Shown here piece by piece: positions 21,518-34,342 of a stretch of 64,000 nucleotides of DNA. The position numbers were made by a program, and so were the translations under genes. The DNA is from Smallanthus sonchifolius (Eukaryota; Streptophyta; Magnoliopsida; Asterales; Asteraceae): assembly GCA_023525975.1 (NCBI GenBank), contig CM042035.1, positions 22,733,501 through 22,797,500 of the forward strand, read 5' to 3'. The number at the start of each line of letters is the position of its first letter. Position 1 is the first letter of the stretch. Below the pieces are notes generated by a model. The model saw nothing but the letters and a program-made list of their open reading frames with translations. It did no database searches and had not been told where the DNA came from.

Positions 21518-21637
21518 GGGATTGCAACACGAGGACTTCCCAAGGGGTCACCGATCCTTGTACTACTCTCACCCAAGCACGCTTAACTGCGGAGTTCTGA
21601 TGGGATCCGGTGCTTTAGTGATGGTATGATCGCAACC
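21518..21637 (-). rRNA. 5S rRNA gene, unit 30 (C-like)
   Basis: 120 bp; has T79A, G85C and C117T of class C but G17T and a CTCACCC change in the intermediate element. Confidence 0.86.
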
Positions 21638-22025
21638 GAAATAACTCTTTCATTCTATTACTTTATCCCCTTCCACACATGACTCATTTTTACTTGAATT
21701 CTCCTCTTGTGCGCGCGTTCCGCCTTACGTCAACACGCGCGTCACCCGCCGGCGAGCGTTTAGTTCTTATACTTCCTTGTACAAAACATATTCCCACGCT
21801 CACCCGGGGCGTAAGAATAATTGACTAGTATATGAAGACACACGCGTTCCACTCGACGTCTAAACGTGTGTCTCCCACGATCGGGCGTTCCCCGAAACGG
21901 ACCCGCGCGCCCGAGTCTTTACGTACGTTTACCTTTTTTGACAAAAACTCGTTACGCCCACGCCCGCTTGCATAATAATCAACGGGTGACGTTGTTTAGA
22001 GTAAAAAAAATCAAAACATGAAAAA

Positions 22026-22144
22026 CAGGTTGCAACACGAGGACTTCCCAGGGGTCTCCCTTCCTAGTACTACTCTCGCCCAAGCTGGCTTAACTTGGAA
22101 GTTCTGATGGGATCTGGTGCTTTAGTGATGGTATGATCGCAACC
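22026..22144 (-). rRNA. Divergent 5S gene, unit 31 (class D)
   Basis: 119 bp; first full D-class gene (G17T, G30A, C46T, G48C, C49A, G58C, T59A, T84A, T88A). One C is missing from C91-95 and the last nt is altered (plus strand CAGGTTGC). Confidence 0.82.
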
Positions 22145-22533
22145 GAAATAACTCATTCATTCTATTACTTTAGCCCCTTCCTCACCGGATTCATTTTTAC
22201 TTGCATTCTCCTCTTGCGAGCGCGTTCCGCCTTAAGTCTACACGCGCGTCACCCGCTGGCGAGCGTTTAGTTCTTATACTTCCTTTTAAATAAAATTATC
22301 CCACGCTCACCCGGCGTAAAAAAAATTGACTAGTATATCAAGACACACGCGTTCCACCCGACATCTAAACGTGCATCACCCGCGATCGGGCGTTCCCCGA
22401 TACGTGACCCCCGCGCTCGAGTCTTTACGTACGTTGACCTTTTTTTTACAAAAACTCGTTACGCCCACGCCCGCTTGCATAATAATCAACGGGTGACGTT
22501 GTATAGAGTAAAAAAAATTCATAACTTGAAAAA

Positions 22534-22653
22534 GGGATTGCAACACGAGGACTTCCCAGGGGGTCACCGATCCTTGTACTACTCTCGCCCAAGCACGCTT
22601 AACTGCGGAGTTCTGATGGGATCCGGTGCTTTAGTGTTGGTATGATCGCAACC
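22534..22653 (-). rRNA. 5S rRNA gene, unit 32 (class C)
   Basis: 120 bp; G17A, T79A, G85C, C117T and no other change. G85C lies in the C box. Confidence 0.88.
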
Positions 22654-23042
22654 GAAATAACACTTTCATTCTATTACTTTATCCCCTTCCACACATGACT
22701 CATTTTTACTTGCATGCTCCTCTTGCGAGCGCGTTCCGCCTTAAGTCTAGACGCGCGTCACCCGCCGGCGAGCGTTTAGTTCTTATACTTCCTTGTACAA
22801 AACATATTCCCACGCTCACCCGGGGCGTAAGAATAATTGACTAGTATATGAAGACACACGCGTTCCACTCGACGTCTAAACGTGTGTCTCCCGCGATCGG
22901 GCGTTCACAGACACGGACCCGCGCGCCCGAGTCTTTACGTACGTTGACCGTTTTTTGACAAAAACTCGTTACGCCCACGTCCGCTTGCATAATAATCAAC
23001 GGGTGACGTTGTTTAGAGTAAAAAAAATTATAACTTAAAAAA

Positions 23043-23161
23043 GGGGTTGCAACACGAGGACTTCCCAGGGGTCACCCATCCTAGTACTACTCTTGCCCAA
23101 GCACGCTTAACTGCGGAGTTCTGATGGGATCCGGTGCTTTAGTGTTGGTATGATCGCAACC
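23043..23161 (-). rRNA. 5S rRNA gene, unit 33 (class B)
   Basis: 119 bp; C91-95 reduced to four, G68A in the intermediate element, G17A. Opens the first clear B-D-C trimer. Confidence 0.87.
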
Positions 23162-23550
23162 GAAATAACACTTTCATTCTATTACTTTATCCCCTTCCAC
23201 ACATGACTTATTTTTACTTGCATTCTCCTCTTGCGCGCGCGTTCCGCCTTACGTCAACACGCGCGTCACCCGCCAGCGAGCGTTTATTTCTTATACTTCC
23301 TTGTACAAAACATATTCCCACGCTCACCCGGGGTGTAAGAATAATTGACTAGTATATGAAGACACACGCGTTCCACTCGACGTCTAAACGTGTGTCTCCC
23401 GCGATCGGGCGTTCCCCGAAACGGACCCGCGCGCCCGAGTCTTTACGTACGTTTACCTTTTTTGACAAAAACTCGTTACGCCCACGCCCGCTTGCATAAT
23501 AATCAACAGCTGACGTTGTTTAGAGTAAAAAAAAATCAAAACGTGAAAAA

Positions 23551-23670
23551 GAGGTTGCAACACGAGGACTTCCCAGGGGGTCTCCCTTCCTAGTACTACT
23601 CTCGCCCAAGCTGGCTTAACTTGGAAGTTCTGATGGGATCTGGTGCTTTAGTGATGGTATGATCGCAACC
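23551..23670 (-). rRNA. Divergent 5S gene, unit 34 (class D)
   Basis: 120 bp; the type form of class D, with C119T. Middle of a B-D-C trimer. Confidence 0.83.
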
Positions 23671-24059
23671 GAAATAACTCATTCATTCTATTACTTTAGC
23701 CCCTTCCTCACCGGATTCATTTTTACTTGCATTCTCCTCTTGCGAGCGCGTTCCGCCTTAAGTCTACACGCGCGTCACCCGCTGGCGAGCGTTTAGTTCT
23801 TATACTTCCTTTTAAATAAAATTATCCCACGCTCACCCGGCGTAAAAAAAATTGACTAGTATATCAAGACACACGCGTTCCACCCGACATCTAAACGTGC
23901 GTCACCCGCGATCGGGCGTTCCCCGATACGTGACCCCCGCGCTCGAGTCTTTACGTACGTTGACCTTTTTTTTACAAAAACTCGTTACGCCCACGCCCGC
24001 TTGCATAATAATCAACGGGTGACGTTGTATAGAGTAAAAAAAATTCATAACTTGAAAAA

Positions 24060-24179
24060 GGGATTGCAACACGAGGACTTCCCAGGGGGTCACCGATCCT
24101 TGTACTACTCTCGCCCAAGCACGCTTAACTGCGGAGTTCTGATGGGATCCGGTGCTTTAGTGTTGGTATGATCGCAACC
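24060..24179 (-). rRNA. 5S rRNA gene, unit 35 (class C)
   Basis: 120 bp; same gene sequence as unit 32. End of the trimer begun by unit 33. Confidence 0.88.
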
Positions 24180-24567
24180 GAAATAACACTTTCATTCTAT
24201 TACTTTATCCCCTTCCACACATGACTCATTTTTACTTGCATTCAACTCTTGCGCGCGCGTTCCGCCAAACGTCAACACGCGCGTCACCCGCCGGCGAGCG
24301 TTTAGTTCTTATACTTCCTTGTACAAAACATATTCCCACGCTCACCCGGGGCATAAGAATAATTGACTAGTATATGAAGACACACGCGTTCCACTCGACG
24401 TCTAAACGTGTGTCTCCCGCGATCGGGCGTTCCCCGACACGGACTCGCGCGCCCGAGTCTTTACGTACGTTGACCGTTTTTTGACAAAAACTTGTTACGC
24501 CAATGCCCGCTTGCATAATAATCAACGGGTGACGTTGTTTAGAGTAAAAAAATAATAACTTAAAAAA

Positions 24568-24687
24568 GGGGTTGCAACACGAGGACTTCCAAGGGGGTCA
24601 CCCATCCTAGTACTACTCTCGCCCAAGCACGCTTAACTGCGGAGTTCTGATGGGATCCGGTGCTTTAGTGCTGGTATGATCGCAACC
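24568..24687 (-). rRNA. 5S rRNA gene, unit 36 (class A, near canonical)
   Basis: 120 bp; only G97T separates it from the consensus. Candidate active gene. Confidence 0.92.
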
Positions 24688-25076
24688 GAAATAACTCTTT
24701 CATTCTATTACTTTATCCCCTTCCACACATGACTCATTTTTACTTGCATTATCCTCTTGCGCGCGCGTTCCGCCTTACGTCAACACGCGCGTCACCCGCC
24801 GGCGAGCGTTTAGTTCTTATACTTCCTTGTACAAAACATATTCCCACGCTCACCCGGGGCGTAAGAATAATTGACTAGTATATGAAGACACACGCGTTCC
24901 ACTCGACGTCTAAACGTGTGTCTCCCGCGATCGGGCGTTCCACGACACGGACCCGCGCGCCCGAGTCTTTACGTACGTTGACCGTTTTTTGACAAAAACT
25001 CGTTACGCCCACGCCCGCTTGCATAATAATCAACGGGTGACATTGTTTAGAGTAAAAAAAATAATAACTTAAAAAA

Positions 25077-25196
25077 GGGGTTGCAACACGAGGACTTCCA
25101 ATGGGGTCACCCATCCAAGTACTACTCTCGCCCAAGCACGCTTAACTGCGGAGTTCTGATGGGATCCGGTGCTTTAGTGCTGGTATGATCGCAACC
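25077..25196 (-). rRNA. 5S rRNA gene, unit 37 (class A)
   Basis: 120 bp; class A with CAATGGGGTC and CATCCAAGTAC on the plus strand (changes near nt 80 and 95). Confidence 0.88.
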
Positions 25197-25585
25197 GAAA
25201 TAACTCTTTCATTCTATTACTTTATCCCCTTCCACACATGACTCATTTTTACTTGCATTCTCCTCTTGCGCGCGCGTTCCGCCTTACGTCAACACGCGCG
25301 TCACCCGCCGGCGAGCGTTTAGTTCTTATACTTCCTTGTACAAAACATATTCCCACGCTCACCCGGGGCGTAAGAATAATTGACTAGTATATGAAGACAC
25401 ACGCGTTCCACTCGACGTCTAAACGTGTGTCTCCCGCGATCGGGCGTTCCCAGACACGGACCCGCGCGCCCGAGTCTTTACGTACGTTGACCGTTTTTTG
25501 ACAAAAACTCGTTACGCCCACGCCCGCTTGCATAATAATCAACGGGTGACGTTGTTTAGAGTAAAAAAAATTATAACTTAAAAAA

Positions 25586-25704
25586 GGGGTTGCAACACGA
25601 GGACTTCCCAGGGGTCACCCATCCTAGTACTACTCTTGCCCAAGCACGCTTAACTGCGGAGTTCTGATGGGATCCGGTGCTTTAGTGTTGGTATGATCGC
25701 AACC
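25586..25704 (-). rRNA. 5S rRNA gene, unit 38 (class B)
   Basis: 119 bp; same as unit 33. Starts a 1526-bp trimer repeated at once as units 41-43. Confidence 0.87.
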
Positions 25705-26093
25705 GAAATAACACTTTCATTCTATTACTTTATCCCCTTCCACACATGACTCATTTTTACTTGCATTCTCCTCTTGCGCGCGCGTTCCGCCTTACGTCAA
25801 CACGCGCGTCACCCGCCGGCGAGCGTTTATTTCTTATACTTCCTTGTACAAAACATATTCCCACGCTCACCCGGGGCGTAAGAATAATTGACTAGTATAT
25901 GAAGACACACGCGTTCCACTCGACGTCTAAACGTGTGTCTCCCGCGATCGGGCGTTCCCCGAAACGGACCCGTGCGCCCGAGTCTTTACGTACGTTTACC
26001 TTTTTTGACAAAAACTTGTTACGCCCACGCCCGCTTGCATAATAATCAACAGCTGACGTTGTTTAGAGTAAAAAAAAATCAAAACGTGAAAAA

Positions 26094-26213
26094 GAGGTTG
26101 CAACACGAGGATTTCCCAGGGGGTCTCCCTTCCTAGTACTACTCTCGCCCAAGCTGGCTTAACTTGGAAGTTCTGATGGGATCTGGTGCTTTAGTGATGG
26201 TATGATCGCAACC
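26094..26213 (-). rRNA. Divergent 5S gene, unit 39 (class D)
   Basis: 120 bp; class D plus G102A (plus strand GAGGATTTCC), shared with units 42 and 53. Confidence 0.82.
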
Positions 26214-26602
26214 GAAATAACTCATTCATTCTATTACTTTAGCCCCTTCCTCACCGGATTCATTTTTACTTGCATTCTCCTCTTGCGAGCGCGTTCCGCC
26301 TTAAGTCTACACGCGCGTCACCCGCTGGCGAGCGTTTAGTTATTATACTTCCTTTTAAATAAAATTATCCCACGCTCACCCGGCGTAAAAATAATTGACT
26401 AGTATATCAAGACACACGCGTTCCACCCGACATCTAAACATGCGTCACCCGCGATCGGGCGTTCCCCGATACGTGACCCCCGCGCTCGAGTCTTTACGTA
26501 CGTTGACCTTTTTTTTACAAAAACTCGTTACGCCCACGCCCGCTTGCATAATAATCAACGGGTGACGTTGTATAGAGTAAAAAAAATTCATAACTTGAAA
26601 AA

Positions 26603-26722
26603 GGGATTGCAACACGAGGACTTCCCAGGGGGTCACCGATCCTTGTACTACTCTCGCCCAAGCACGCTTAACTGCGGAGTTCTGATGGGATCCGGTGCTT
26701 TAGTGTTGGTATGATCGCAACT
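26603..26722 (-). rRNA. 5S rRNA gene, unit 40 (class C)
   Basis: 120 bp; class C with the first RNA base changed G1A (plus strand GCAACT). Confidence 0.87.
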
Positions 26723-27111
26723 GAAATAACACTTTCATTCTATTACTTTATCCCCTTCCACACATGACTCATTTTTACTTGCATTCTCCTTTTGCGCGCG
26801 CGTTCCGCCTTACGTCAACACGCGCGTCACCCGCCGGCGAGCGTTTATTTCTTATACTTCCTTGTACAAAACATATTCCCACGCTCACCCGGGGCGTAAG
26901 AATAATTGACTAGTATATGAAGACACACGCGTTCCACTCGACGTCTAAACGTGTGTCTCCCGCGATCGGGCTTTCCCCGACACGGACCCGCGCGACCGAG
27001 TCTTTACGTACGTTGACCGTTTTTTGACAAAAACTCGTTACGCCCACGCCCGCTTGCATAATAATCAACGGGTGACGTTGTTTAGAGTAAAAAAAATTAT
27101 AACTTAAAAAA

Positions 27112-27230
27112 GGGGTTGCAACACGAGGACTTCCCAGGGGTCACCCATCCTAGTACTACTCTTGCCCAAGCACGCTTAACTGCGGAGTTCTGATGGGATC
27201 CGGTGCTTTAGTGTTGGTATGATCGCAACC
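27112..27230 (-). rRNA. 5S rRNA gene, unit 41 (class B)
   Basis: 119 bp; exactly 1526 bp from unit 38, with the same gene sequence. Confidence 0.87.
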
Positions 27231-27619
27231 GAAATAACACTTTCATTCTATTACTTTATCCCCTTCCACACATGACTCATTTTTACTTGCATTCTCCTCT
27301 TGCGCGCGCGTTCCGCCTTACGTCAACACGCGCGTCACCCGCCGGCGAGCGTTTATTTCTTATACTTCCTTGTACAAAACATATTCCCACGCTCACCCGG
27401 GGCGTAAGAATAATTGACTAGTATATGAAGACACACGCGTTCCACTCGACGTCTAAACGTGTGTCTCCCGCGATCGGGCGTTCCCCGAAACGGACCCGTG
27501 CGCCCGAGTCTTTACGTACGTTTACCTTTTTTGACAAAAACTTGTTACGCCCACGCCCGCTTGCATAATAATCAACAGCTGACGTTGTTTAGAGTAAAAA
27601 AAAATCAAAACGTGAAAAA

Positions 27620-27739
27620 GAGGTTGCAACACGAGGATTTCCCAGGGGGTCTCCCTTCCTAGTACTACTCTCGCCCAAGCTGGCTTAACTTGGAAGTTCT
27701 GATGGGATCTGGTGCTTTAGTGATGGTATGATCGCAACC
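27620..27739 (-). rRNA. Divergent 5S gene, unit 42 (class D)
   Basis: 120 bp; copy of unit 39 including the GAGGATTTCC marker. Confidence 0.82.
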
Positions 27740-28128
27740 GAAATAACTCATTCATTCTATTACTTTAGCCCCTTCCTCACCGGATTCATTTTTACTTGCA
27801 TTCTCCTCTTGCGAGCGCGTTCCGCCTTAAGTCTACACGCGCGTCACCCGCTGGCGAGCGTTTAGTTATTATACTTCCTTTTAAATAAAATTATCCCACG
27901 CTCACCCGGCGTAAAAATAATTGACTAGTATATCAAGACACACGCGTTCCACCCGACATCTAAACATGCGTCACCCGCGATCGGGCGTTCCCCGATACGT
28001 GACCCCCGCGCTCGAGTCTTTACGTACGTTGACCTTTTTTTTACAAAAACTCGTTACGCCCACGCCCGCTTGCATAATAATCAACGGGTGACGTTGTATA
28101 GAGTAAAAAAAATTCATAACTTGAAAAA

Positions 28129-28248
28129 GGGATTGCAACACGAGGACTTCCCAGGGGGTCACCGATCCTTGTACTACTCTCGCCCAAGCACGCTTAACTG
28201 CGGAGTTCTGATGGGATCCGGTGCTTTAGTGTTGGTATGATCGCAACC
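28129..28248 (-). rRNA. 5S rRNA gene, unit 43 (class C)
   Basis: 120 bp; copy of unit 40 but with a normal G1, so G1A in unit 40 is the younger change. Confidence 0.88.
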
Positions 28249-28635
28249 GAAATAACACTTTCATTCTATTACTTTATCCCCTTCCACACATGACTCATTT
28301 TTACTTGCATTCTCCTCTTGCGCGCGCGTTCCGCCTTACGTCAACACGCGCGTCACCCGCCGGCGAGCGTTTATTTCTTATACTTCCTTGTACAAAATAA
28401 TCCCACGCTCACTCGGGGCGTAAGAATAATTGACTAGTATATGAAGACACACGTGTTCCACTCGACGTCTAAACGTGTGTCTCCCGCGATCGGGCTTTCC
28501 CCGACACGGACCCGCGCGACCGAGTCTTTACGTACGTTGACCGTTTTTTGACAAAAACTCGTTACGCTCACGCCCGCTTGCATAATAATCAACGGATGAC
28601 GTTATTTAGAGTAAAAAAAATAATAAATTAAAAAA

Positions 28636-28755
28636 GGGGTTGCAACACGAGTACTTCCTAGGGGGTCTCCCATCCTATTACTACTCTCGCCCAAGGAGGC
28701 TTAACTAGGGAGTTCTGATGGGATCTGGTGCTTTAGTGATGGTATGATCGCAACC
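28636..28755 (-). rRNA. Divergent 5S gene, unit 44 (class E)
   Basis: 120 bp; class E with CGAGTACTTCCTAGG, CAAGGAGGC and ACTAGGGAG on the plus strand. Its downstream spacer start is of the F/G type (AATAAATTAAAAAA). Confidence 0.82.
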
Positions 28756-29134
28756 GAAATAACTCATTCATTCTATTACTTTAGCCCCTTCCTCACCGGA
28801 CTCATTTTTACTTGCATGCTCCTCTTGCGAGCGCGTTCCGCCTTAAGTCTAGACGCGCGTCACCCGCCGGCGAGCGTTTAGTTCTTATACTTCCTTGTAC
28901 AAAACATATTCCCACGCTCACCCGGGGCGTAAGAATAATTGACTAGTATATGAAGACACACGCGTTCCACTCGACGTCTAAACGTGATCGGGCGTTCCCA
29001 GACACGGACCCGCGCGCCCGAGTCTTTACGTACGTTGACCGTTTTTTGACAAAAACTCGTTACGCCCACGCCCGCTTGCATAATAATCAACGGGTGACAT
29101 TGTATAGAGTAAAAAAAATTCATAACTTGAAAAA

Positions 29135-29254
29135 GGGATTGCAACACGAGGACTTCCCAGGGGGTCACCGATCCTTGTACTACTCTCGCCCAAGCACGCT
29201 TAACTGCGGAGTTCTGATGGGATCCGGTGCTTTAGTGTTGGTATGATCGCAACC
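29135..29254 (-). rRNA. 5S rRNA gene, unit 45 (class C)
   Basis: 120 bp; class C gene. Its RNA-3'-side spacer has lost about 8 bp (plus strand AAACGTGATCGGGCG at 28980). Confidence 0.88.
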
Positions 29255-29643
29255 GAAATAACACTTTCATTCTATTACTTTATCCCCTTCCACACATGAC
29301 TCATTTTTACTTGCATTCTCCTTTTGCGCGCGCGTTCCGCCTTACGTCAACACGCGCGTCACCCGCCGGCGAGCGTTTATTTCTTATACTTCCTTGTACA
29401 AAACATATTCCCACGCTCACCCGGGGCGTAAGAATAATTGACTAGTATATGAAGACACACGCGTTCCACTCGACGTCTAAACGTGTGTCTCCCGCGATCG
29501 GGCGTTCCCCGAAACGGACCCGCGCGCCCGAGTCTTTACGTACGTTTACTTTTTTTGACAAAAACTCGTTACGCCCACGCCCGCTTGCATAATAATCAAC
29601 AGCTGACGTTGTTTAGAGTAAAAAAAAATCAAAACGTGAAAAA

Positions 29644-29763
29644 GAGGTTGCAACACGAGGACTTCCCAGGGGGTCTCCCTTCCTAGTACTACTCTCGCCC
29701 AAGCTGGCTTAACTTGGAAGTTCTGATGGGATCTGGTGCTTTAGTGATGGTATGATCGCAACC
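29644..29763 (-). rRNA. Divergent 5S gene, unit 46 (class D)
   Basis: 120 bp; class D without the GAGGATTTCC marker. Confidence 0.82.
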
Positions 29764-30152
29764 GAAATAACTCATTCATTCTATTACTTTAGCCCCTTCC
29801 TCACCGGATTCATTTTTACTTGCATTCTCCTCTTGCGAGCGCGTTCCGCCTTAAGTCTACACGCGCGTCACCCGCTGGCGAGCGTTTAGTTCTTATACTT
29901 CCTTTTAAATAAAATTATCCCACGCTCACCCGGCGTAAAAATAATTGACTAGTATATCAAGACACACGCGTTCCACCCGACATCTAAACGTGCGTCACCC
30001 GCGATAGGGCGTTCCCCGATACGTTACCCCCGCGCTCGAGTCTTTACGTACGTTGACCTTTTTTTTACAAAAACTCGTTACGCCCACGCCCGCTTGCATA
30101 ATAATCAACGGGTGACGTTGTATAGAGTAAAAAAAATTCATAACTTCAAAAA

Positions 30153-30272
30153 GGGATTGCAACACGAGGACTTCCCAGGGGGTCACCGATCCTTGTACTA
30201 CTCTCGCCCAAGCACGCTTAACTGCGGAGTTCTGATGGGATCCGGTGCTTTAGTGTTGGTATGATCGCAACC
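30153..30272 (-). rRNA. 5S rRNA gene, unit 47 (class C)
   Basis: 120 bp; class C gene; the terminator side reads AACTTCAAAAAGGG on the plus strand. Confidence 0.88.
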
Positions 30273-30662
30273 GAAATAACACTTTCATTCTATTACTTTA
30301 TCCCCTTCCACACATGACTCATTTTTACTTGCATTCTTCTCTTGCGCGCGCGTTCCGCCTTACGTCAACACGCGCGTCACCCGCCGGCGAGCGTTTAGTT
30401 CTTATACTTCCTTGTACAAAACATATTCCCACGCTCACCCGGGGCGTAAGAATAATTGACTAGTATATGAAGACACACGCGTTCCACTCGACGTCTAAAC
30501 GTGTGTCTCCCGCAATCGGGCGTTCCCCGACACGGACCCGCGCGCCCGAGTCTTTACGTACGTTGACCGTTTTTTGACAAAAACTCGTTACGCCCACGCC
30601 CGCTTGCATAATAATCAACGGGTGACGTTGTTTAGAGTAAAAAAAAATAATAACTTAAAAAA

Positions 30663-30782
30663 GGGGTTGCAACACGAGGACTTCCAAGGGGGTCACCCAT
30701 CCTAGTACTACTCTCGCCCAAGCACGCTTAACTGCGGAGTTCTGATGGGATCCGGTGCTTTAGTGCTGGTATGATCGCAACC
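30663..30782 (-). rRNA. 5S rRNA gene, unit 48 (class A, near canonical)
   Basis: 120 bp; G97T only. Candidate active gene. Confidence 0.92.
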
Positions 30783-31171
30783 GAAATAACTCTTTCATTC
30801 TATTACTTTATCCCCTTCCACACATGACTCATTTTTACTTGCATTCTCCTCTTGCGCGCGCGTTCCGCCATACGTCAACACGCGCGTCACCTGCCGGCGA
30901 GCGTTTAGTTCTTATACTTCCTTGTACAAAACATATTCCCACGCTCACCCGGGGCGTAAGAATAATTGACTAGTATATGAAGACACACGCGTTCCACTCG
31001 ACGTCTAAACGTGTGTCTCCCGCGATCGGGCATTCCCCGACACGGACCCGCGCGCCCGAGTCTTTACGTACGTTGACCGTTTTTTGACAAAAACTCGTTA
31101 CGCCCACGCCCGCTTGCATAATAATCAACAGGTGACGTTGTTTAGTGTAAAAAAAATAATAACTTAAAAAA

Positions 31172-31291
31172 GGGGTTGCAACACGAGGACTTCCAAGGGG
31201 GTCACCCATCCTAGTACTACTCTCGCCTAAGCACGCTTAACTGCGAAGTTCTGATGGGATCCGGTGCTTTAGTGCTGGTATGATCGCAACC
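31172..31291 (-). rRNA. 5S rRNA gene, unit 49 (class A variant)
   Basis: 120 bp; G97T with G65A/G66A-region change (plus strand CGCCTAAGC) and GCGAAG in the helix III arm. The same variant recurs in units 60 and 83. Confidence 0.88.
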
Positions 31292-31680
31292 GAAATAACT
31301 CTTTCATTCTATTACTTTATCCCCTTCCACACATGACTCATTTTTACTTGCATTCTCCTCTTGCGCGCGCGTTCCGCCTTACGTCAACAAGTGCGTCACC
31401 CGCCGGCGAGCGTTTAGTTCTTATACTTCCTTGTACAAAACATATTCCCACGCTCACCCGGGGCGTAAAAATAATTGACTAGTATATGAAGACACACGCG
31501 TTCCACTCGACGTCTAAACGTGTGTCTCCCGCGATCGGGCGTTCCCAGACACGGACCCGCGCGCCCGAGTCTTTACGTACGTTGACCGTTTTTTGACAAA
31601 AACTCGTTACGCCCACGCCCGCTTGCATAATAATCAACGGGTGACGTTGTTTAGAGTAAAAAAAATTATAACTTAAAAAA

Positions 31681-31799
31681 GGGGTTGCAACACGAGGACT
31701 TCCCAGGGGTCACCCATCCAAGTACTACTCTTGCCCAAGCACGCTTAACTGCGGAGTTCTGATGGGATCCGGTGCTTTAGTGTTGGTATGATCGCAACC
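31681..31799 (-). rRNA. 5S rRNA gene, unit 50 (class B)
   Basis: 119 bp; class B with CATCCAAGTAC (A80T on the RNA), a marker shared with units 61 and 84. Confidence 0.87.
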
Positions 31800-32186
31800 G
31801 AAATAACACTTTCATTCTATTACTTTATCCCCTTCCACACATGACTCATTTTTACTTGCATTCTGCTCTTGCGCGCGCGTTCCGCCTTACGTCAACATGC
31901 GCGTCACCCGCCGGCGAGCGTTTATTTCTTATACTTCCTTGTACAAAACATATTCCCATGCTCACCCGGGGCGTAAGAATAATTGACTAGTATATGAAGA
32001 CACACGCGTTCCACTCGACGTTTAAACGTGTGTCTCCCGCGATCGGGCGTTCCCCGAAACGGACCCGCGCGCCCGAGTCTTTACGTACGTTTACCTTTTT
32101 TGACAAAAACTCGTTACGCCCACGCCCGCTTGCATAATAATCAACAGCTGACGTTGTTTAGACTAAAAAAATCAAAACGTGAAAAA

Positions 32187-32306
32187 GAGGTTGCAACACG
32201 AGGACTTCCCAAGGGGTCTCCCTTCCTAGTACTACTCTCGCCCAAGCTGGCTTAACTTGGAAGTTCTGATGGGATCTGTTGCTTTAGTGATGGTATGATC
32301 GCAACC
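32187..32306 (-). rRNA. Divergent 5S gene, unit 51 (class D)
   Basis: 120 bp; class D with CCCAAGGGGTC and GATCTGTTGC as private plus-strand changes. Confidence 0.82.
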
Positions 32307-32695
32307 GAAATAACTCATTCATTCTATTACTTTAGCCCCATCCTCACCGGATTCATTTTTACTTGCATGCTCCTCTTGCGAGCGCGTTCCGCCTTAAGTC
32401 TACACGTGCGTCACCCGCTGTCGAGCGTTTAGTTCTTATACTTCCTTTTAAATAAAATTATCCCACGCTCACCCCGCGTAAAAATAATTGACTAGTATAT
32501 CAAGACACACGCGTTCCACCCGACATCTAAACGTGCGTCACCTGCGATCGGGCGTTCCCAGATACGTGACCCCCGCGCTCGAGTCTTTACGTACGTTGAC
32601 CTTTTTTTTACAAAAACTCGTTACGCCCACGCCCGATTGCATAATAATCAACGGGTGACATTGTATAGAGTAAAAAAAATTCATAACTTGAAAAA

Positions 32696-32815
32696 GGGAT
32701 TGCAACACGAGGACTTCCCAGGGGGTCACCGATCCTTGTACTACTCTCGCCCAAGCACGCTTAACTGCGGAGTTCTGATGGGATCCGGTGCTTTAGTGTT
32801 GGTATGATCGCAACC
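32696..32815 (-). rRNA. 5S rRNA gene, unit 52 (class C)
   Basis: 120 bp; type class C gene. Confidence 0.88.
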
Positions 32816-33204
32816 GAAATAACACTTTCATTCTATTACTTTATCCCCTTCCACACATGACTCATTTTTACTTGCATTCTCCTCTTGCGCGCGCGTTCCG
32901 CCTTACGTCAACACGCGCGTCACCCGCCGGCGAGCGTTTATTTCTTATACTTCCTTGTACAAAACATATTCCCACGCTCACCCGGGGCGTAAGAATAATT
33001 GACTAGTATATGAAGACACACGCGTTCCACTCGACGTCTAAACGTGTGTCTCCCGCGATCGGGCGTTCCCCGAAACGGACCCGTGCGCCCGAGTCTTTAC
33101 GTACGTTTACCTTTTTTGACAAAAACTTGTTACGCCCACGCCCGCTTGCATAATAATCAACAGCTGACGTTGTTTAGAGTAAAAAAAAATCAAAACGTGA
33201 AAAA

Positions 33205-33324
33205 GAGGTTGCAACACGAGGATTTCCCAGGGGGTCTCCCTTCCTAGTACTACTCTCGCCCAAGCTGGCTTAACTTGGAAGTTCTGATGGGATCTGGTGC
33301 TTTAGTGATGGTATGATCGCAACC
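33205..33324 (-). rRNA. Divergent 5S gene, unit 53 (class D)
   Basis: 120 bp; class D with GAGGATTTCC. It follows a C gene directly, so the B member of the trimer is missing here. Confidence 0.82.
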
Positions 33325-33713
33325 GAAATAACTCATTTATTCTATTACTTTAGCCCCTTCCTCACCGGATTCATTTTTACTTGCATTCTCCTCTTGCGAG
33401 CGCGTTCCGCCTTAAGTCTACACGCGCGTCACCCGCTGGCGAGCGTTTAGTTATTATACTTCCTTTTAAATAAAATTATCCCACGCTCACCCGGCGTAAA
33501 AATAATTGACTAGTATATCAAGACACACGCGTTCCACCCGACATCTAAACGTGCGTCACCCGCGATCGGGCGTTCCCCGATACGTGACCCCCGCGCTCGA
33601 GTCTTTACGTACGTTGACCTTTTTTTTACAAAAACTCGTTACGCCCACGCCCGCTTGCATAATAATCAACGGGTGACGTTGTATAGAGTAAAAAAAATTC
33701 ATAACTTGAAAAA

Positions 33714-33833
33714 GGGATTGCAACACGAGGACTTCCCAGGGGGTCACCGATCCTTGTACTACTCTCGCCCAAGCACGCTTAACTGCGGAGTTCTGATGGG
33801 ATCCGGTGCTTTAGTGTTGGTATGATCGCAACC
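33714..33833 (-). rRNA. 5S rRNA gene, unit 54 (class C)
   Basis: 120 bp; type class C gene. Confidence 0.88.
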
Positions 33834-34222
33834 GAAATAACACTTTCATTCTATTACTTTATCCCCTTCCACACATGACTCATTTTTACTTGCATTCTCC
33901 TCTTGCGCGCGCGTTCCGCCAAACGTCAACACGCGCGTCACCCGCCGGCGAGCGTTTAGTTCTTATACTTCCTTGTACAAAACATATTCCCACGCTCACC
34001 CGGGGAGTAAGAATAATTGACTAGTATATGAAGACACACGCGTTCCACTCGACGTCTAAACGTGTGTCTCCCGCGATCGGGCGTTCCCCGACACGAACTC
34101 GCGCGCCCGAGTCTTTACGTACGTTGACCGTTTTTTGACAAAAACTCGTTACGCCCACGCCCGCTTGCATAATAATCAACGGGTGACGTTGTTTAGAGTA
34201 AAAAAAATAATAACTTAAAAAA

Positions 34223-34342
34223 GGGGTTGCAACACGAGGACTTCCAAGGGGGTCACCCATCCTAGTACTACTCTCGCCCAAGCACGCTTAACTGCGGAGT
34301 TCTGATGAGATCCGGCGCTTTAGTGCTGGTATGATCGCAACC
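34223..34342 (-). rRNA. 5S rRNA gene, unit 55 (class A)
   Basis: 120 bp; G97T plus GATGAGATCCGGCGC on the plus strand (two changes around nt 26-36). Confidence 0.89.
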
